Source of the DNA: Taudactylus pleione
Taxonomy: Eukaryota; Chordata; Amphibia; Anura; Myobatrachidae
DNA: 64,000 bases
Direction of reading: 5' to 3'
NCBI GenBank assembly: GCA_031769625.1
Contig: JAUIMM010000601.1
Coordinates: 3,081,001 to 3,145,000, forward strand
The stretch's first letter is position 1; every line of letters starts with the position of its first letter. A program made the translations under genes and the position numbers. Below, piece by piece: positions 12,252 to 24,090 of the stretch. The notes under the pieces are model-generated. The model saw only the letters and a program-made list of their open reading frames with translations, made no database searches and was not told where the DNA came from.

Positions 12252-12671
12252 CTATCATTGTTAAGGTTTTTGGGGATAGAATCTTTCTGGGTGTGAAAGG
12301 CAGCATTCCAGTTGAAGTGAAGCGCCAACGCTAATACCCTGAACCCTACTTTTGCTTCTATTAGGTTATGTAAACAACATATTGTACTGTATCTACCAAT
12401 TGAGAAAAAAGATTTAAATGAATTGACTGTATCCCAGTGCAGGATTCTGTGTAGTTTTCCCAGAAAGGTAGAATCATAGACTTTAATATAAATAAATCCA
12501 TACTTCTTACTGCTAAGAAATACTATGAAATACACTTGTGGATCTAAAGTCCTACATGGACCCCTTATTAATGACTCTTGGGTGTATAATTATGAAAGTT
12601 CGATTTTGCATTTGATTTTATGATCGATTTAACTCATCTGAAATTGAATCAAATTGACATTTGCTTTCACT

Positions 12672-12900
12672 AGGGATGTGCTCCGACCCCAGTGTTTTGG
12701 TTTTGGATGTGTATCTCCTTCAAGGTTTTGGATCTGGATTTGATTTTACAAAACCACCCTTGCGTTTTTGGTTTTGATTTTGGAACTGTATTTTTTTCGA
12801 AAAAATCATAAAAACAGCTGAAATCACATAATTTGGGCATGTTTTTGTTCCTACAGTATTACTAAAACCAATAACATTTATTTCCAGTCATTTCAAGTCA
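12672..12900. mobile_element. hAT-like terminal fragment (TAGGGATGTGC end)
   Basis: It begins TAGGGATGTGCTCCGACCCC and continues with GTTTTGGTTTTGGAT-type words. Related sequence occurs at 19758, 26960-27155 (reversed) and in the complete short element at 38523-38757, which has an 8-bp target duplication. I infer a decayed hAT end. Its partner end was not found. Confidence 0.5.
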
Positions 12901-13089
12901 ATTTTGACCACCTCATAGCTCACAATATTGATTTCATCAGTTTAGGCCAAAAGGCTACATCAAGCTAGCTGGCTGACTAAGCTAAATGACAGCAGTGGGC
13001 GCAACTAATGTGGCAGTTCAGCTTCCAACATGGCACAGAGTGGCACTTCAGTGGTAGACAGGATGGCAGTTTAAAAAACTATACGACCC

Positions 13090-13290
13090 CATAGGAAGTT
13101 TAAAAACCAAGAATGTTTTCATTAATCAAGAACTAGGTCAAAGGCCCGAGGGAGTTGTAATATGTTTATGGACTGAAGACGGGGAAAGGACGGAAGGATT
13201 GATTAATTTTAAATTTATTTGTTTTAATGTTTTGATTCTTAAGAAAATTTATGAGGGAATATCAATGTAGGATCAAGTTCTTCAGTTCTT
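13090..13290. repeat. Interspersed repeat, related to 14040-14215 and 58680-58880
   Basis: Shared order of words: AAATGTTTTCATTAATCAAGAA, GAGGGAGTTG, a GAAGACGGGGAAA-like block, then AAATTTATGAGGGA. The same order occurs downstream at 14070-14215 and near 58710-58855. It therefore sits as an imperfect direct repeat on either side of 13340-13900. Both larger copies lie next to hAT remnants. Confidence 0.55.
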
Positions 13291-13339
13291 AAAAACATCT
13301 TTGATCTGGAGGAGGTTTTTTTTCATACTGTACATCTAA

Positions 13340-13900
13340 TAGAAATGTGGTGCCCTTGCTTGTGGAAGTGCTGCTAAATAGTACACACTGTAAACAGACA
13401 TGTACTTTGTGCTCAGGGAGGCTGTTAGGGATAATGGGACCAAGACTTGCTGTTTACATCAGAGGAAAGCAGCCTATAGCTTTCCGGATGAACTACAACT
13501 CCCAGCATCTGTGCTGTTTGCCGGGCCTACTGGAAGTTGCTTGTCAACAATGGGTGGTGTGCCTCAGGTTACTTCAGCCTGCTTTACGCGCTGTATATAA
13601 CATGTAAATATGTATGTAATGTGACTAATATACACAACTAATTTTTGTATTCAACGTATTTGTACTTTATTGCACATATTCTGGCAGGAAGATGCTCTGT
13701 GCTGCTGCTAATATTCCTAATATAATGACACCCACCATCTGTAATCTACATTATCCAGTTATTCTGTTTAGTGTCACCTACATACAAAGGAGACAAGCAT
13801 TTATTGAGCTGAACTGTTACTTATAACAGGTTATCAATTCACCAGAGTCCTAATGCAACCAGTTGGGGTTAGAAGCAATGAAAATAACTGGGTAAATTTC
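13340..13900. repeat. Interspersed repeat shared with 57060-57480
   Basis: CTGTGCTGTTTGCCGGGCCT near 13508, CAACAATGGGTGGTGTGCCT and the following AAATATGTATGTAATGTGAC recur near 57095-57210 in the same order and orientation. The match then runs on through AGGAAGATGCTCTGTGCTGC and ACATTATCCAGTTATTC. It also contains ACTACAACTCCCAGCAT, a word I associate with frog repeats. No protein is encoded. Confidence 0.7.
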
Positions 13901-14280
13901 AAAATCAACCATGTTTTGCCCTCTGAATCAACTTTTTTTTATAATTAAAGGGGCATATAGGGGATGCTGTCTGTGGTCATATAAATTTCTGGATATTTTT
14001 GGCATTCAGCAACCACATGTAGAAGATTTCAGTGGCTGTGGTCTTTCAACTTCCAACATGGTACAACAGGAAACAAATGTTTTTTTATTATTCAAGAGCC
14101 CTGAGGGAGTTGCAGTATGTATGTAGTTGAAGGCAGGAAAAGGAAAGTTTGATTAGTAGTAAATTTAATTAGATTTTTTGATTCTGAAGCAAACTTATGA
14201 GCAAGGAGGGAAGAGGTGGAGGGAAGGCATTTACAAAAAATATTTAAATAATTCACATCAGTCCTTGCCCCTGAAAATCC

Positions 14281-15530
14281 TTGAGCTCTACACCCACTGC
14301 TGCTGCTGCTGGGAGTGGATCCTCATCCCAGAAGGGGACAAGGAAGACTACTAGTAGTAGTTTACAAAAAACAATTGACTGTTAAACATTCCTTTGCAAG
14401 AAGGTGCATGTAGAACAGCAGTCACCCAGTTGCATAGTGGATCACTGACACCATAACATCTATGCTGGTATTAGATGTGCATCCAATATCCACCAATAAT
14501 GCAGTGGATTTTAGACAGTTAATGGAGGTCTTGCGTCCCCTCTACCAAATCCCATCTAGATTCCACTTCATTAGAAAAGCAATTCCCAGCCTGTACAGGG
14601 ACATTACAAAAAACTAAATTAGTGTCCTCCAAAATGCATTTGTACCTACTGTCCACTTAACCACAGATATGTGGACAAGCGGAACAGAGCAAACACAATA
14701 CATGACTGTAATAGCCCACTGGGTAGATGTATTGCCTTCAGAAGATTCAACAACAGCAGCAGCATCTGAGAAACAGCAGCTAATTCAGAGGCAGGCTACT
14801 CTGTGTATAAGAGGCATACCCCTGACAATCTTTTAGAAAAACTCAGGGAAGTCATTGCAAAATGGCTTACCCCGCTTGGACTTTCCCCAGGATTTGTGAT
14901 TTCTGACAGTTTTACCATTCACCAGGCACATGTAGATAATTGCAGCACCTACAGGAAATGTTGAATTTGCCTTGCCACCAGCTGAAGCAAGAGGTAGTTA
15001 CAAGGTGGAACTTCACCCTTTATATGTTCAATGGATAGAGGAACAGCAAATAGCCATCCAAAGCTACACAGCGAACTATGACATAGGAAGAGGAGGGGGA
15101 ATGTACCGTACTCAAGCTCAGTGAAAAATACTTTCTGTGTTGTGCAAAGTGCTAAAACCCTTTGAAGCAGTCACCTGTGAAGTGAGTTCAAACACTGCCA
15201 GCTTGAGTCAGGTAATTCCCCTAATTAGACTGTTGGAAAAGCAGCTTGAGAAACTGAAGGAGGAGCTGAAACAATGCGATTCCACTAAGTATGTCAAAGA
15301 ATGGTTGAGGACTATTTTCAATTTTTGTAATGATAAATAGGCATGTCAGATAGTCCAGTTGACTACGGGCAGGAAAAAAAGTCAATTTGGAGGCTCTTGC
15401 ACAAACTCGCTTTGCTTTACTTGAGCAGCCCACCCTCCAGTGTGTACTCAGAAAGAGTTTTCAGCACAGCTGGGAACCTTGTCAGCAATTGGCATAGGAG
15501 GCTACTTCCTCAATATGTCATTACTGCTGG
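14281..15530 (+). pseudogene. hAT transposase remnant A (BED-hAT family), + strand
   Basis: This matches the longer minus-strand copy at 59461-61400. Shared segments in order: SSSQKGTRKTT near 14318; a block around LNHRYVDKRNRA near 14660; PDNLLEKLREVIAKWLTPL and LSPGFVISDS near 14820-14910; and the C-terminal dimerisation region LYLSSPPSSVYSERVFSTAG (about 15415-15475), the best-conserved part of hAT transposases. Around 14915 the reading jumps from FVISDS to HVDNCSTYRKC, so about 140 bp present in the other copy is deleted. Stops and frameshifts are frequent. The BED finger was not found upstream. Confidence 0.8.
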
Positions 15531-16110
15531 CAGCATCTGCAGCTCTAGTATGTGGTTCTTGCTCTCCTCTCATTTAATCGTCCTCCATATCAACAAACTT
15601 ACTCTTCGGTCTGGCTGGCAGTGTCACAGAACAATAATAGTGTAGCTTACACACACAAAAAAAAACTTTACACTGGGGAAGAGCACTTCTGGATGAGACA
15701 ACAGCCCCTTGATGAACAACACAGCACCCTTTTATGAACAACAAAGCACCTCTGCAGAGTGCAGATGGACCTCTTGCAGAGTCACAAATACGCGGATGAT
15801 AAACTGTGGTTTGGCACGCAGTGTCACCGAACAATAATAGTGTAGCTAACACAAAAGAAAACTTTAAAAAAGATTTTTCTATTTTTTGTGGAATGATAAT
15901 TTTAATTAACTTTTATTTTTTTACACTTGTGCAGAGCGCCCCTGGATTGACAGAGCACCCCTGGATGATACCCCTGGACAGCACAGCACCCCTTTATGTA
16001 CTGCAGCCCTAGCCCCTTGATGGACAGGACAACACAGCAGCACCCCTTTGTCTACTGCAACCCCCATTTATGTACTGCAGCCCCAGCCCCTTTATGTACA
16101 ACAGTAACAC
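15531..16110. repeat. hAT-associated 3' region with CAGCACCCC-type tandem units
   Basis: TGCTCTCCTCTCATTTAATCG followed by CCATATCAACAAAC near 15560-15600 recurs at 63310-63345. A degenerate tandem of GACAGCACCCCTGGATG-like units (15950-16090) resembles the array at 63830-64000. Two GGCA-GTGTCAC-GAACAATAATAGTGTAGC blocks (15619-15645, 15815-15845) form a further duplication. Confidence 0.6.
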
Positions 16111-17529
16111 AGCAGTCAACTGCCAAAAATGGTGCCAGACTCAATCACTTTGTGTAAAGATAAATGCTGGGAGTGGCACCGCTATTAGACTTTGGCGCAT
16201 GCGCTGTGCGATTACTATGCATGTACAATTTAACAATAATTTCTCTGTTGCAAAATATCGGCATTTCGCCCATCATCTTTTCTAAGCATCATAATGAATG
16301 TTTAGGGAATAGAATCACCTGTCTGTTTGTAGTCTTTTATTTGGGGGATTTTGTGTACGAGCCTGTGTGGGATTTGTGTTCAATTTTCAAAACCAATGTT
16401 AGTAAATCAGGGGATCTTATGTTCGTCTATATATAAAAGTAGCAATGGTTTGGCAATATTCGATTTCTAATGGGATTTGGTTTTATATTCGATTTTACAT
16501 TGATTTTGTCTTTAATAAATCTCTGATGTGCAAAATAGCATGAAAATCTAAATCCAATACTCCACAAATCCAATATCTAACAAAATCAGACTTTAGTTGA
16601 TATACCCCTCAGTATCTCTTAAAGGCTAGTGCTTCTGTTATTGCACTAATTACATGTAAAGTTACCATGGATACACTTACAGTTTCATGGAAAGTTTCCA
16701 ATATTTTTTCCTTACTTTTACTCTATGATGCCCTTCAAAATTAAAGCTATATATTACTACCAACCCTCTTGCCTGCCAAAAGAGAAAAATTTCTTGATTA
16801 AACTAAAAAAAAGAAAAAAGTAAAAAAAATTGCTAGTGATTGAGATACAAAGGAACTATGAATTATAATGGGACACATTCACATCATAGCACTGAACTAC
16901 AAAAAAATTTGAGCAGAAATATAAAATAGCCTATCAACAAATTCAAAATGCTTCAATTTCAAAAGGCGTCTAATGGTCTGTTTCTGCTGTAGCCATAATT
17001 AAGTTCTGATATGCTATATAGCCAATTAGCACTATTTATGGCAACTTTAAGCTCACATCATCATTTTTTAATTCAATAACTATTTTTACTCTTGGTTCTA
17101 ATGGATTTAAAGTGGGTTTGATGCAATCTGATACTTTTTAAATCAATTAAGTGTTTGGCTTTCCTTCCCTACTTCACCTGCAAGTAAAGATAGAGGCATC
17201 AATATAGGATGCAGTGAATGCACAGTGATAGATTAAACCACTGCTTCTTAGGATATGCATTATGCATTTGTACACAGAAAGCAATGCTATAGTCAGAGGG
17301 TAGTTTAATTCAGCTGACAATGTGGTATTCAGATTTTGCAGAGCATTCAAAAACATGTAATTAAATATACATTAAATAGTGCCAAATGTAACCTTACTGA
17401 TTCTACAGCTGCAAGTTAATTAAATTGTTTAAAACATGAGATGCCATTACAAGGCCAATGTCTTCTTTTGGCTCAAACTAATTTTTCAGCACAGAAAAAC
17501 AAATATAGTCCAAAGGATTTACTGTATGG
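16111..17529. other. AT-rich non-coding stretch
   Basis: No gene or clear mobile element was recognised. Near 16460-16600 the words ATTCGATTTTACATTGATTTT and AATCCAATACTCCACAAATCC suggest an old inverted repeat, possibly one end of a MITE. Confidence 0.45.
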
Positions 17530-17774
17530 AATCGGTATGAGATGCCGGCGCTCTGGATCCCGGCAGTTGGAATTCCGACGCCGGCATCTTGAAAGGGTTA
17601 AAATACAGACACTTGTTGGTCAGTATGCTAACCCTCTCCCTTCCCTTCCCTAACCATAACCCCCCTTTTTGGTGCCTAACCCTAACATCCCTCCCTAGTG
17701 CCTGACCCTAACCTCCCCCTCCCCAGAGCCTAACCCTAACACTCGTGCCTAACCCTCCCCCAGTGCCTAACCCT
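17530..17774. mobile_element. CCCTAA-rich MITE, left part (split by a solo LTR)
   Basis: It has CGGGAT/GCCGGC-rich ends (GATGCCGGCGCTCTGGATCC near 17542) followed by CCTAACCCTAACC units. It is cut after CCCT at 17774 by an LTR and resumes at 19209. Confidence 0.65.
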
Positions 17775-19208
17775 TGTTAAATTTGTAAATAAACCTTTTA
17801 ATACATTCCTGCCTATAAACCTCTAAGATTCACCTGCCTAGAACCTCTAAGACAAAACCTGCCTATAAACCTCTAAGATTCACCTGCCTAGGACCTCTAA
17901 GACAAAACCCTGCCTAAAACCTCTAAACAGAACGCTAATTGCGTACGCAGTTTAACCGCAAATAAAGACAGGAGTGGAATCTGTGTTTCCAACGCACAAG
18001 TATTATTCAGGTAAAAGTACAGTCAGTTACACGCAATCTATACATACATAATTTAGGTGTAAAAAGGAAATAATACAGACCAAGTACGGTTATACATACG
18101 CTGCGCCTCCGGACACAGAGATAGACTTCTGACTAGATATCCTCAGTTCACCCAAAATTCAGCATGAACTGGCAAACCAGTGTTTGGACACATGTATTTA
18201 TTCCCCCCCAGACTGAAACAGGACAAAGGGGAAACTTCCTGCTGATCTCATTGGTTCCCAGAGGAGGAGCATATGTAACGACACATTTAACAGGTTGTTT
18301 CAAATAGACTTTCCCTGCCTCTAACAGCTGGGGTCTTTCTGGTAACACCTCCTGTAACATTCCATCAACTAAAACATTTTGTTGCTTATAAGTTCTGCGA
18401 TCTGTAACTTGAGTTTGCATGATGCGATCTCTCCACCGATAACACCGGGATTCTGTAAAAAGCGTACGCATCAGAACGAGACCAAACATACCTTGCTTAT
18501 CATGTATAATACCTTAGATATCAAAAACCTCTATTTCTTAGCATTTAAACTAACTTAACCAACTTGAATCATACATTTTGATGCTTATGGAACCTTATGT
18601 GCGAATATGTAGTGTGTGGGTATTCGGGGTTTGATATAAGGACGCTAGTTATTAATGGGTGAGATTTAAGTGCATAATCTCTCATACACGAAGTGAACAT
18701 CCAGCAGTGTGGATGGCTGAGGGTTGTAATTCTACATGCCCTCTGTCAGCAAGCACCCACCTGCTGTGTTCAAAGGAAAACAAAACCTCTTTTGTTCTCA
18801 CAGACTCTTGTGTGAAGTGCAAATGTATTATCACCTCAAACTGTGGGATTTGGAGCCATCTTGTCTAGGATTCAGGCAAATCCAATTGTGTAGATATTAT
18901 ATTACAATTGCCACAACTATACTTTATCTGCATCCAGGGATTCCCAATTTGTATGTAAAAATACCCATTGTCTCTTCTTATTTACTTCTACTTAGAAAGC
19001 TGGTTTTTCCCGTTGCCCTTGGTAGGTTAACAAAAACATTGCCATCTGTTCTTAGCTCCTGGGTTATAACTTGAATTAATGCTGACCACACAAAATGGTG
19101 TCTTGCGATCTAATTTCCAAAATGGAGTCTTGCGGCCATTCGCAAGATGGCGTCGCTGCGATTAAATTTTAAACTGAACTTGTCTCACTCAATTATTCAA
19201 CTTCGACA
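17775..19208. mobile_element. Probable solo LTR (1434 bp, TSD CCCT)
   Basis: It begins TGTTAAATTTG and ends CAACTTCGACA, so it has TG...CA borders. CCCT sits on both sides (17771-17774 and 19209-19212), a 4-bp target duplication. It interrupts a CCCTAA-rich MITE whose two halves fit either side. It contains a short tandem array near its start (see 17805-17930). No coding region or internal retroelement sequence is present. This fits a solo LTR left by recombination. A 4-bp duplication is common for endogenous retroviruses and some Ty3/gypsy elements. Which of these it is cannot be told from the LTR alone. Confidence 0.65.
17805..17930. repeat. Short tandem repeat inside the LTR
   Basis: Units of about 48 bp built from CTGCCTATAAACCTCTAAG and TTCACCTGCCTAGAACCTCT occur about two and a half times. 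Tandem repeats in the 5' part of an LTR are often enhancer-type repeats, but function cannot be judged here. Confidence 0.75.
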
Positions 19209-19345
19209 CCCTCCCCTCCCCTAACCCCCCGATACTTATCTTTGGTATCCCGGCGGTTGCTTTTAACTGGCTTTGGGATTTTGGCATCAGTAATAGGTGC
19301 GTCGGCATCCAGACCGCCGGGATGCCGAACGCCTACCCACTGTAC
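19209..19345. mobile_element. CCCTAA-rich MITE, right part
   Basis: It continues the element cut at 17774: CCCTCCCCTCCCCTAACCC, then CCCGGCGGTTGC and a GCCGGGATGCCGAACGC end. Together the halves make an element of roughly 375 bp. Confidence 0.6.
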
Positions 19346-19757
19346 TATATATTGGCAGATCCTATTGTTTATATAGGTGGCAGTTATGTGTAATGAAGGT
19401 TAGTTCAGAGACAGAACAGGTTTACAGGATGACACAGGGTTAATGCAACAGGTATGTAAAACAGGTATACAGCACTGTTTATAACAAGATCCAGACAGGA
19501 ATGTATAAGGGAGCGCTGGTGGTGTACAACAGGTGGGAGCACACACCTATGTCTGTGGTGACAATGGATTATGGACACTGGCTGTAAAAATGCATCGCTA
19601 TAGAGGTGATGATGCAATGAAACTAACTGAAGAGCTGTAGACTCGTGGACATGCTGCAAATGTGCAGTAGTGCACAAGGTTTGAGGTCGCGCCTCTGGCA
19701 GTCCAGGGTCATAGTACCAGAATGAGAGACAGTTCAGGGCACTCTCTCCTAACAGCA
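19346..19757. other. Non-coding stretch, nothing recognised
   Basis: No coding homology or clear repeat structure was seen. The only long frame, on the minus strand, resembles nothing I know. Confidence 0.4.
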
Positions 19758-19970
19758 TAAACTAGAGATGTGTGCAGACCCCCATGGTTTGGTATTTGTT
19801 TTGGATCCAGATTCATCTTTGTGTTTTGGCTTTGCAAAACCACCCTTATGTGTCTTGGTTTTGGTTTGGGATCTGTGTTTGAAAAAAACAAAAACAGCTA
19901 AAATTACGTCAGTTTGACTCGTTAGCATGCAATCCAAAACCCGAGTGTGGTTTATAAATCCAAGTTCCAA
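19758..19970. mobile_element. hAT-like terminal fragment (TAGAGATGTGTGC end)
   Basis: It starts TAGAGATGTGTGCAGACCCC and continues with GGTTTTGGTTTGGGAT-like words related to 12672 and to the reverse of 26960-27155. The 82-bp array that follows may have expanded inside this element. Confidence 0.5.
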
Positions 19971-20865
19971 ACCAGATGGTGGTAAGTAGCATTTCCCCTC
20001 AGTACCTGAGCTGTCAGCACTACATTCCCATACACATATAATGGGACTCTTAACCAGATGGTGATAGGTAGCATTTTCCCTCAGTACCTGAGCTATCACC
20101 ATCTGGTACAGAGGCCTATTATGTGTGTATTGGAATGTAGTGCTGATAGCTCAGGTACTGAGGGGGTAAAGCTACTTATCACCATCTGGTACAGAGGCCC
20201 ATTAGATGTGTATGGGAATGTAGTGCTGATAGCTCAGGTACTTAGGGGGTAAAGCTACTTATCACCATCTGGTACAGAGCCCCATTATATGTGTATGGGA
20301 ATGTAGTGCTGATAGCTCAGGTACTCAGGGGGTAAAGCTACTTATCACCATCTGGTACAGAGGCCCATTATATGTGTATAGGAATGTAGTGCTGATAGCT
20401 CAGGTACTGAGGGAAAATGCTACATATCACCATCTGGTACAGAGGCCCATTTTGTGTATGGGAATGTAGTGCTGATAGCTCAGGTACTGAAGGTGAAAGG
20501 CTAATTATCACCATCTGGTACAGAGGCCCATTATATGTGTATGGGAATGTAGTGCTGATATCTCAGGTACTGAAGGTGAAAGGCTACTTATCACCATCTG
20601 GTACAGAGGCCCATTATATATGTATGGGAATGTAGTGCTGATAGCTCAGGTACTGAGGGAAAAGACTACCTATCACCATCTGGTACAGAGGCCTATTATG
20701 TGTGTATGGGAATGTAGTGTTGATATCTCAGGTACTGAGGGAGTAAAGCTACTTATCACCATCTGGTACAGAGGCCCATTATATATGTATGGGAATCTAG
20801 TGCTGATAGCTCAGGTACTGAGGAGAAAGACTACCTATCACCATCTGGTACAGAGGAGAAAACAT
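19971..20865. repeat. 82-bp satellite-like tandem array with an internal orientation switch
   Basis: The unit is about 81-84 bp. ATCACCATCTGGTACAGAGG recurs near 20178, 20261, 20344, 20426, 20507, 20590, 20672, 20755 and 20837. The first one and a half units (about 19971-20096) run the other way: AACCAGATGGTG and CCTCAGTACCTGAGCT are complements of the later units. The switch makes a palindrome centred near 20075. Units differ by a few substitutions, and alternate between GGGGGTAAAGC and GGGAAAAGAC-type ends. Confidence 0.95.
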
Positions 20866-22035
20866 TTTTTGAAGGTGTTTGTCCCATGTTTCAAAATATG
20901 TCAATTGGCAGCAGCTTATGATTGTCTGATTGGGTCTGAACTACTCCCACTGATAGTATACTGTACATTACTGTGTCTGCAGTATTATATGAAATTACAC
21001 GGGATTTAGTTTTTTACCCAGACTCTGACAAATCAAAGAGAAGCTACTGTATTTTATTAGAGCCTGTCAATCTGCAGCATGGCATCTTGAAGGAAAAGTG
21101 TAGCATCATTCATGTGCTTTTTATTTTGTCAAGTGAATTGAAGGCCTTGAAGATGAGAACCCCACCTTGAATCTAAGGGCTCCATGTACTAGGTGGACAT
21201 AAGAGGGCAAAATGAAAAAAGAAGAGAAAATCCCTGTAGGTTCCAGATATGTACTAAGGGGTTTTCTCTGCTCTCCTACAGCTAGCGCTAAGAGCAGGCT
21301 AGAATATTGTGCTAAGTGACCTAGCTATTAGTAACAAGAAATGTCACTTACTGTCAGCTGTCTTCTCCAGTGCATGCTTCCTTAACTTTAGCTGCTGATA
21401 TCTGCCTCTAAACACTGGAGAAGCAGAAAGAGGGCTCTTTGTCATTTTGGCTGCTTGTCAGTAAAGTTTTGATTAAAGAAACCTCACTGCTGCAGCTGCA
21501 TGTTGGGTTAGTGAGAGAGTCCATACAGTGCAGTCAGGAGGAGTTGGAATGTATCCCTGCTCACACTGCTGAAGGGATGACGTAACATTCACTCTCCTCA
21601 GCAGGAATATTTTTAGTGTACTTCGCTCTAGCCACCTTCTGCTTTGCATCGATAAAAGGCAAGCAGGAGTGGCTGTTTCTCCATGGTAAGTGGAGTACCA
21701 GTACATTGACCCATAAGTGAGAAATAAAGTAAGAAATAGGTTTTGTGTCAGGGTGGAATAAAGTAGAGAAATGGGTTTTGTGTCAGGGTGTCTTTATTTA
21801 AACACTGTTTGTATTTTTTCTTAGTGATTTTTGTACATGTGTACTACTACAAGTACCAGACAGTCATCATCCTCATCAGTGCAGATCTTCCACCAGGTGA
21901 GAGGCAGCCAAAACAGAGCATATCTGCAGCTTATTCAGCTCTGCATCCCTCATGAGGAGTGTTAACAGTGACATCAGCCCGCCATTACTTCCCCTGTCCC
22001 ACCTCTCTAAGCGTAGAGTTGGAACAGGAAATTGT
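20866..22035. other. Non-coding stretch
   Basis: No gene seen. A block near 21180-21470 (TCCATGTACTAGGTGGAC) has interspersed-repeat character. GAAATGGGTTTTGTGTCAGG and its near-copy at 21727-21790 form a small direct duplication. Confidence 0.45.
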
Positions 22036-22182
22036 GTCTTAAGGTGCATACACATGGGACGATGTGCTGTATGAACGATATTGGTGAAAGATTTCCCTTG
22101 AACTTTCTGTAGTGCAGGACAAACGATATTGTTATCATTCATATCGTTCAAAGATATCGTCTCGTGTGTAAGCCCCTTTAGA
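22036..22182. mobile_element. Hairpin MITE (~145 bp)
   Basis: The left end is TTAAGGTGCATACACATGGG. The right end is TCTCGTGTGTAAGCCCCTTT. These are imperfect inverted repeats, with a second inner pair ATGAACGATATTGG / CATATCGTTCA. The whole segment could fold into one long hairpin, as short MITEs often do. Confidence 0.65.
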
Positions 22183-22666
22183 CTGCAAGCAGTCTGCAAT
22201 ATATTCCATTCTCCTGCACATAAGCAGTATGAAAAAACTTATTTTTGAGAGGGACAAAAACAGTGCTACTATAATGTGATCGGCCAACTTTGTCTAAGTT
22301 CCAAAATATATAATTATAATACATGTACAGGCATGTATAAATAATGTATTAACTTTTTAACTACAATTGAGACGGTGCCAGAATTGCACTTTAGGATTCT
22401 GCCTTCATAAGCAATTACTTTTGATTTTTTTACTGCAAAATGTTATATTATTTCAGAACAATTTATTAAGAATGACCACTTATAGACCACCCACAAAATG
22501 TTCCATTTATTTTATTTTCTAACTTCACAGATTTACAGGAATACTTACTGTACAACTTATTGGATGTTTGGTATGTATTTTGGGCCAGCATAATATATTT
22601 ATGTAAAGTAAAATGTGTCTGCTTGTGATTTTTTTGGTACTTTTACACTTTTTACAAATATATCTA
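22183..22666. other. AT-rich non-coding stretch
   Basis: Nothing recognised. Only short low-complexity frames. Confidence 0.4.
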
Positions 22667-22800
22667 TTAGAGATGAGCGGTTTTGGTTTCTTTGAAACCA
22701 AACCCACCCAAATTTTAGCTTTCTGAGGCCCAACTTGGTTATTGCCGTCAGACTCTGATTCGAAAGAAAGGCAAAACATAATCTTGCCAGCATTGGATAA
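22667..22800. mobile_element. hAT-like terminal fragment (TTAGAGATGAGCGG end)
   Basis: TTAGAGATGAGCGGTTTTGG, followed by an inner palindrome GGTTTCTTTGAAACC, is the look of short hAT elements common in frogs. The opposite end was not found, so the element's length is unknown. Confidence 0.55.
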
Positions 22801-23019
22801 TGGAACACTGGATTATGTTTGGGCACCATTTCACACAAGAGATCTGATGGAGAGGGTAAGGGCAGGACTCTGTTATTGGCTTCACCAAAAATGAACAAAC
22901 TGAGGGGCACTAACTCATTTTAGACTGCACAGTGTACCTTAAAACCACTAAAGTCAAGAACATTGTGTCATTTAAAAAATCATTGTGTTCTTTTTAAAGG
23001 GGCACTCTGTGTTTTATTT

Positions 23020-23270
23020 AAATGAAAAAGCCATTTATTTGGTCAGGGCCCCACAGCGACAGTCTTAAAAAATAACGCTCAGTAGGTGCCGTGCCACCGT
23101 TAATATCAGCACTGTGAGTCACAGTGTAGAGTTGTCATTTTTTGTTCTAAATCGTGTGTGTGTTCAGAGCCAGGCAGTGACACTGTGTTAAACAATAACA
23201 TTCAGTAGGGCTCATGTCACAGCATTATTCATATAAGCGCTGTGAGTCACAGTGTGAAGTTGTAATTTAA
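23020..23270. repeat. Two tandem ~125-bp units
   Basis: Each unit carries GACAGTCTTAAAAAATAACG or GACACTGTGTTAAACAATAAC, then CAGTAGG, then GCTGTGAGTCACAGTGT or its variant, then GTTGT and a T-rich end. Two diverged copies are visible. Confidence 0.7.
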
Positions 23271-23352
23271 CTACTTGCCTGGCACGGTCATATCAGATAC
23301 AACTATACCAGACAGGGCTTTCTGTGACATGTTCGTATCTGATACGACCAGT
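23271..23352. repeat. Short hairpin repeat
   Basis: GGTCATATCAGATACAACT and GTTCGTATCTGATACGACC are inverted copies separated by about 30 bp. This may be a MITE or part of one. Confidence 0.6.
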
Positions 23353-23399
23353 TAGAAAAGTTCAGTGGGCGGCTGCTGGAAGATGATCTTCTAGCAGCC

Positions 23400-23760
23400 G
23401 TCTATCTCCGCACTCTTGAGTCAGCCTGGCAGCTGCAGAGATGAAAGAGCAGCAACTGGCACTGTCTTCTCCTCCCCCTTCCACCCTGTAAGCGGCAGCC
23501 CAGTGGGAACCGCACCCAGCGGCTGCAGATGTCAGAGCAGCTGCCGGGAAAATACATAACAGCACAGCGCTGTCGGTGTTAGCTTCTTCTCCCCTCCGTC
23601 TCTGGACGTGGCAGCCCGGCGGGACCCACACCCGGCGTTTGCAGATGTCAGAGCAGCCACTGGGAAAATTCATAACAGCACAGCGCGGTCGGCACTGTCT
23701 TTTCTCCTCCCCCCCCCCCCCCCCCCCCCTGGAAGTGGCAGCTCGGCGGCACTCACAAAA
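23400..23760. repeat. ~115-bp GC-rich tandem units with a poly-C tract
   Basis: GCAGATGTCAGAGCAGC followed by CACTGGGAAAAT-type and CATAACAGCACAGCGC words recurs near 23524 and 23640, with a weaker first unit near 23432. A run of over 20 cytosines lies at about 23708-23729. The long minus-strand frame over this block follows the repeat and is unlikely to be a gene. Confidence 0.8.
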
Positions 23761-23883
23761 TGCGACTGAAAATGTATAGCACACCGCGCTGATGGCGCTG
23801 TCCTCCTCTCCCTCCCCCAACCTTGCTAGAGCTGGTGGAACAGGAGCAAGCTCCACCTCTCAAGGTATATCCTGCCTTCATTA

Positions 23884-24090
23884 AATATATATATGTGTGT
23901 ATGTATATACATATATATATATATGTATATATATGTGTGTGTGTGTGTGTGTATGTATATGTGTATATATGTACTATATCTCTATATGTGTGTGTATATA
24001 TATGTATGTATGTATGTATATATATATATGTGTGTGTGTGTCTATATATATATATGTGTGTGTGTATATATAATATACATGTGTGTACAG
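23884..24090. repeat. Compound (TA)n/(TG)n microsatellite
   Basis: Alternating TATATG, TGTG and ATGTATGT runs. The tyrosine/valine/cysteine-rich frames across it are artefacts. Confidence 0.95.

Noticed and set aside
19971..20865. Coding potential of the array (frames up to 129 codons)
   Set aside because: The frames repeat SGTEA/HHLVQRP words once per unit and shift with unit length, which marks them as tandem-repeat translation.
23362..23856. 164-codon open frame on the minus strand
   Set aside because: It follows GC-rich ~115-bp tandem units and crosses a poly-C tract. The repeated GCGSH-type segments come from the units.
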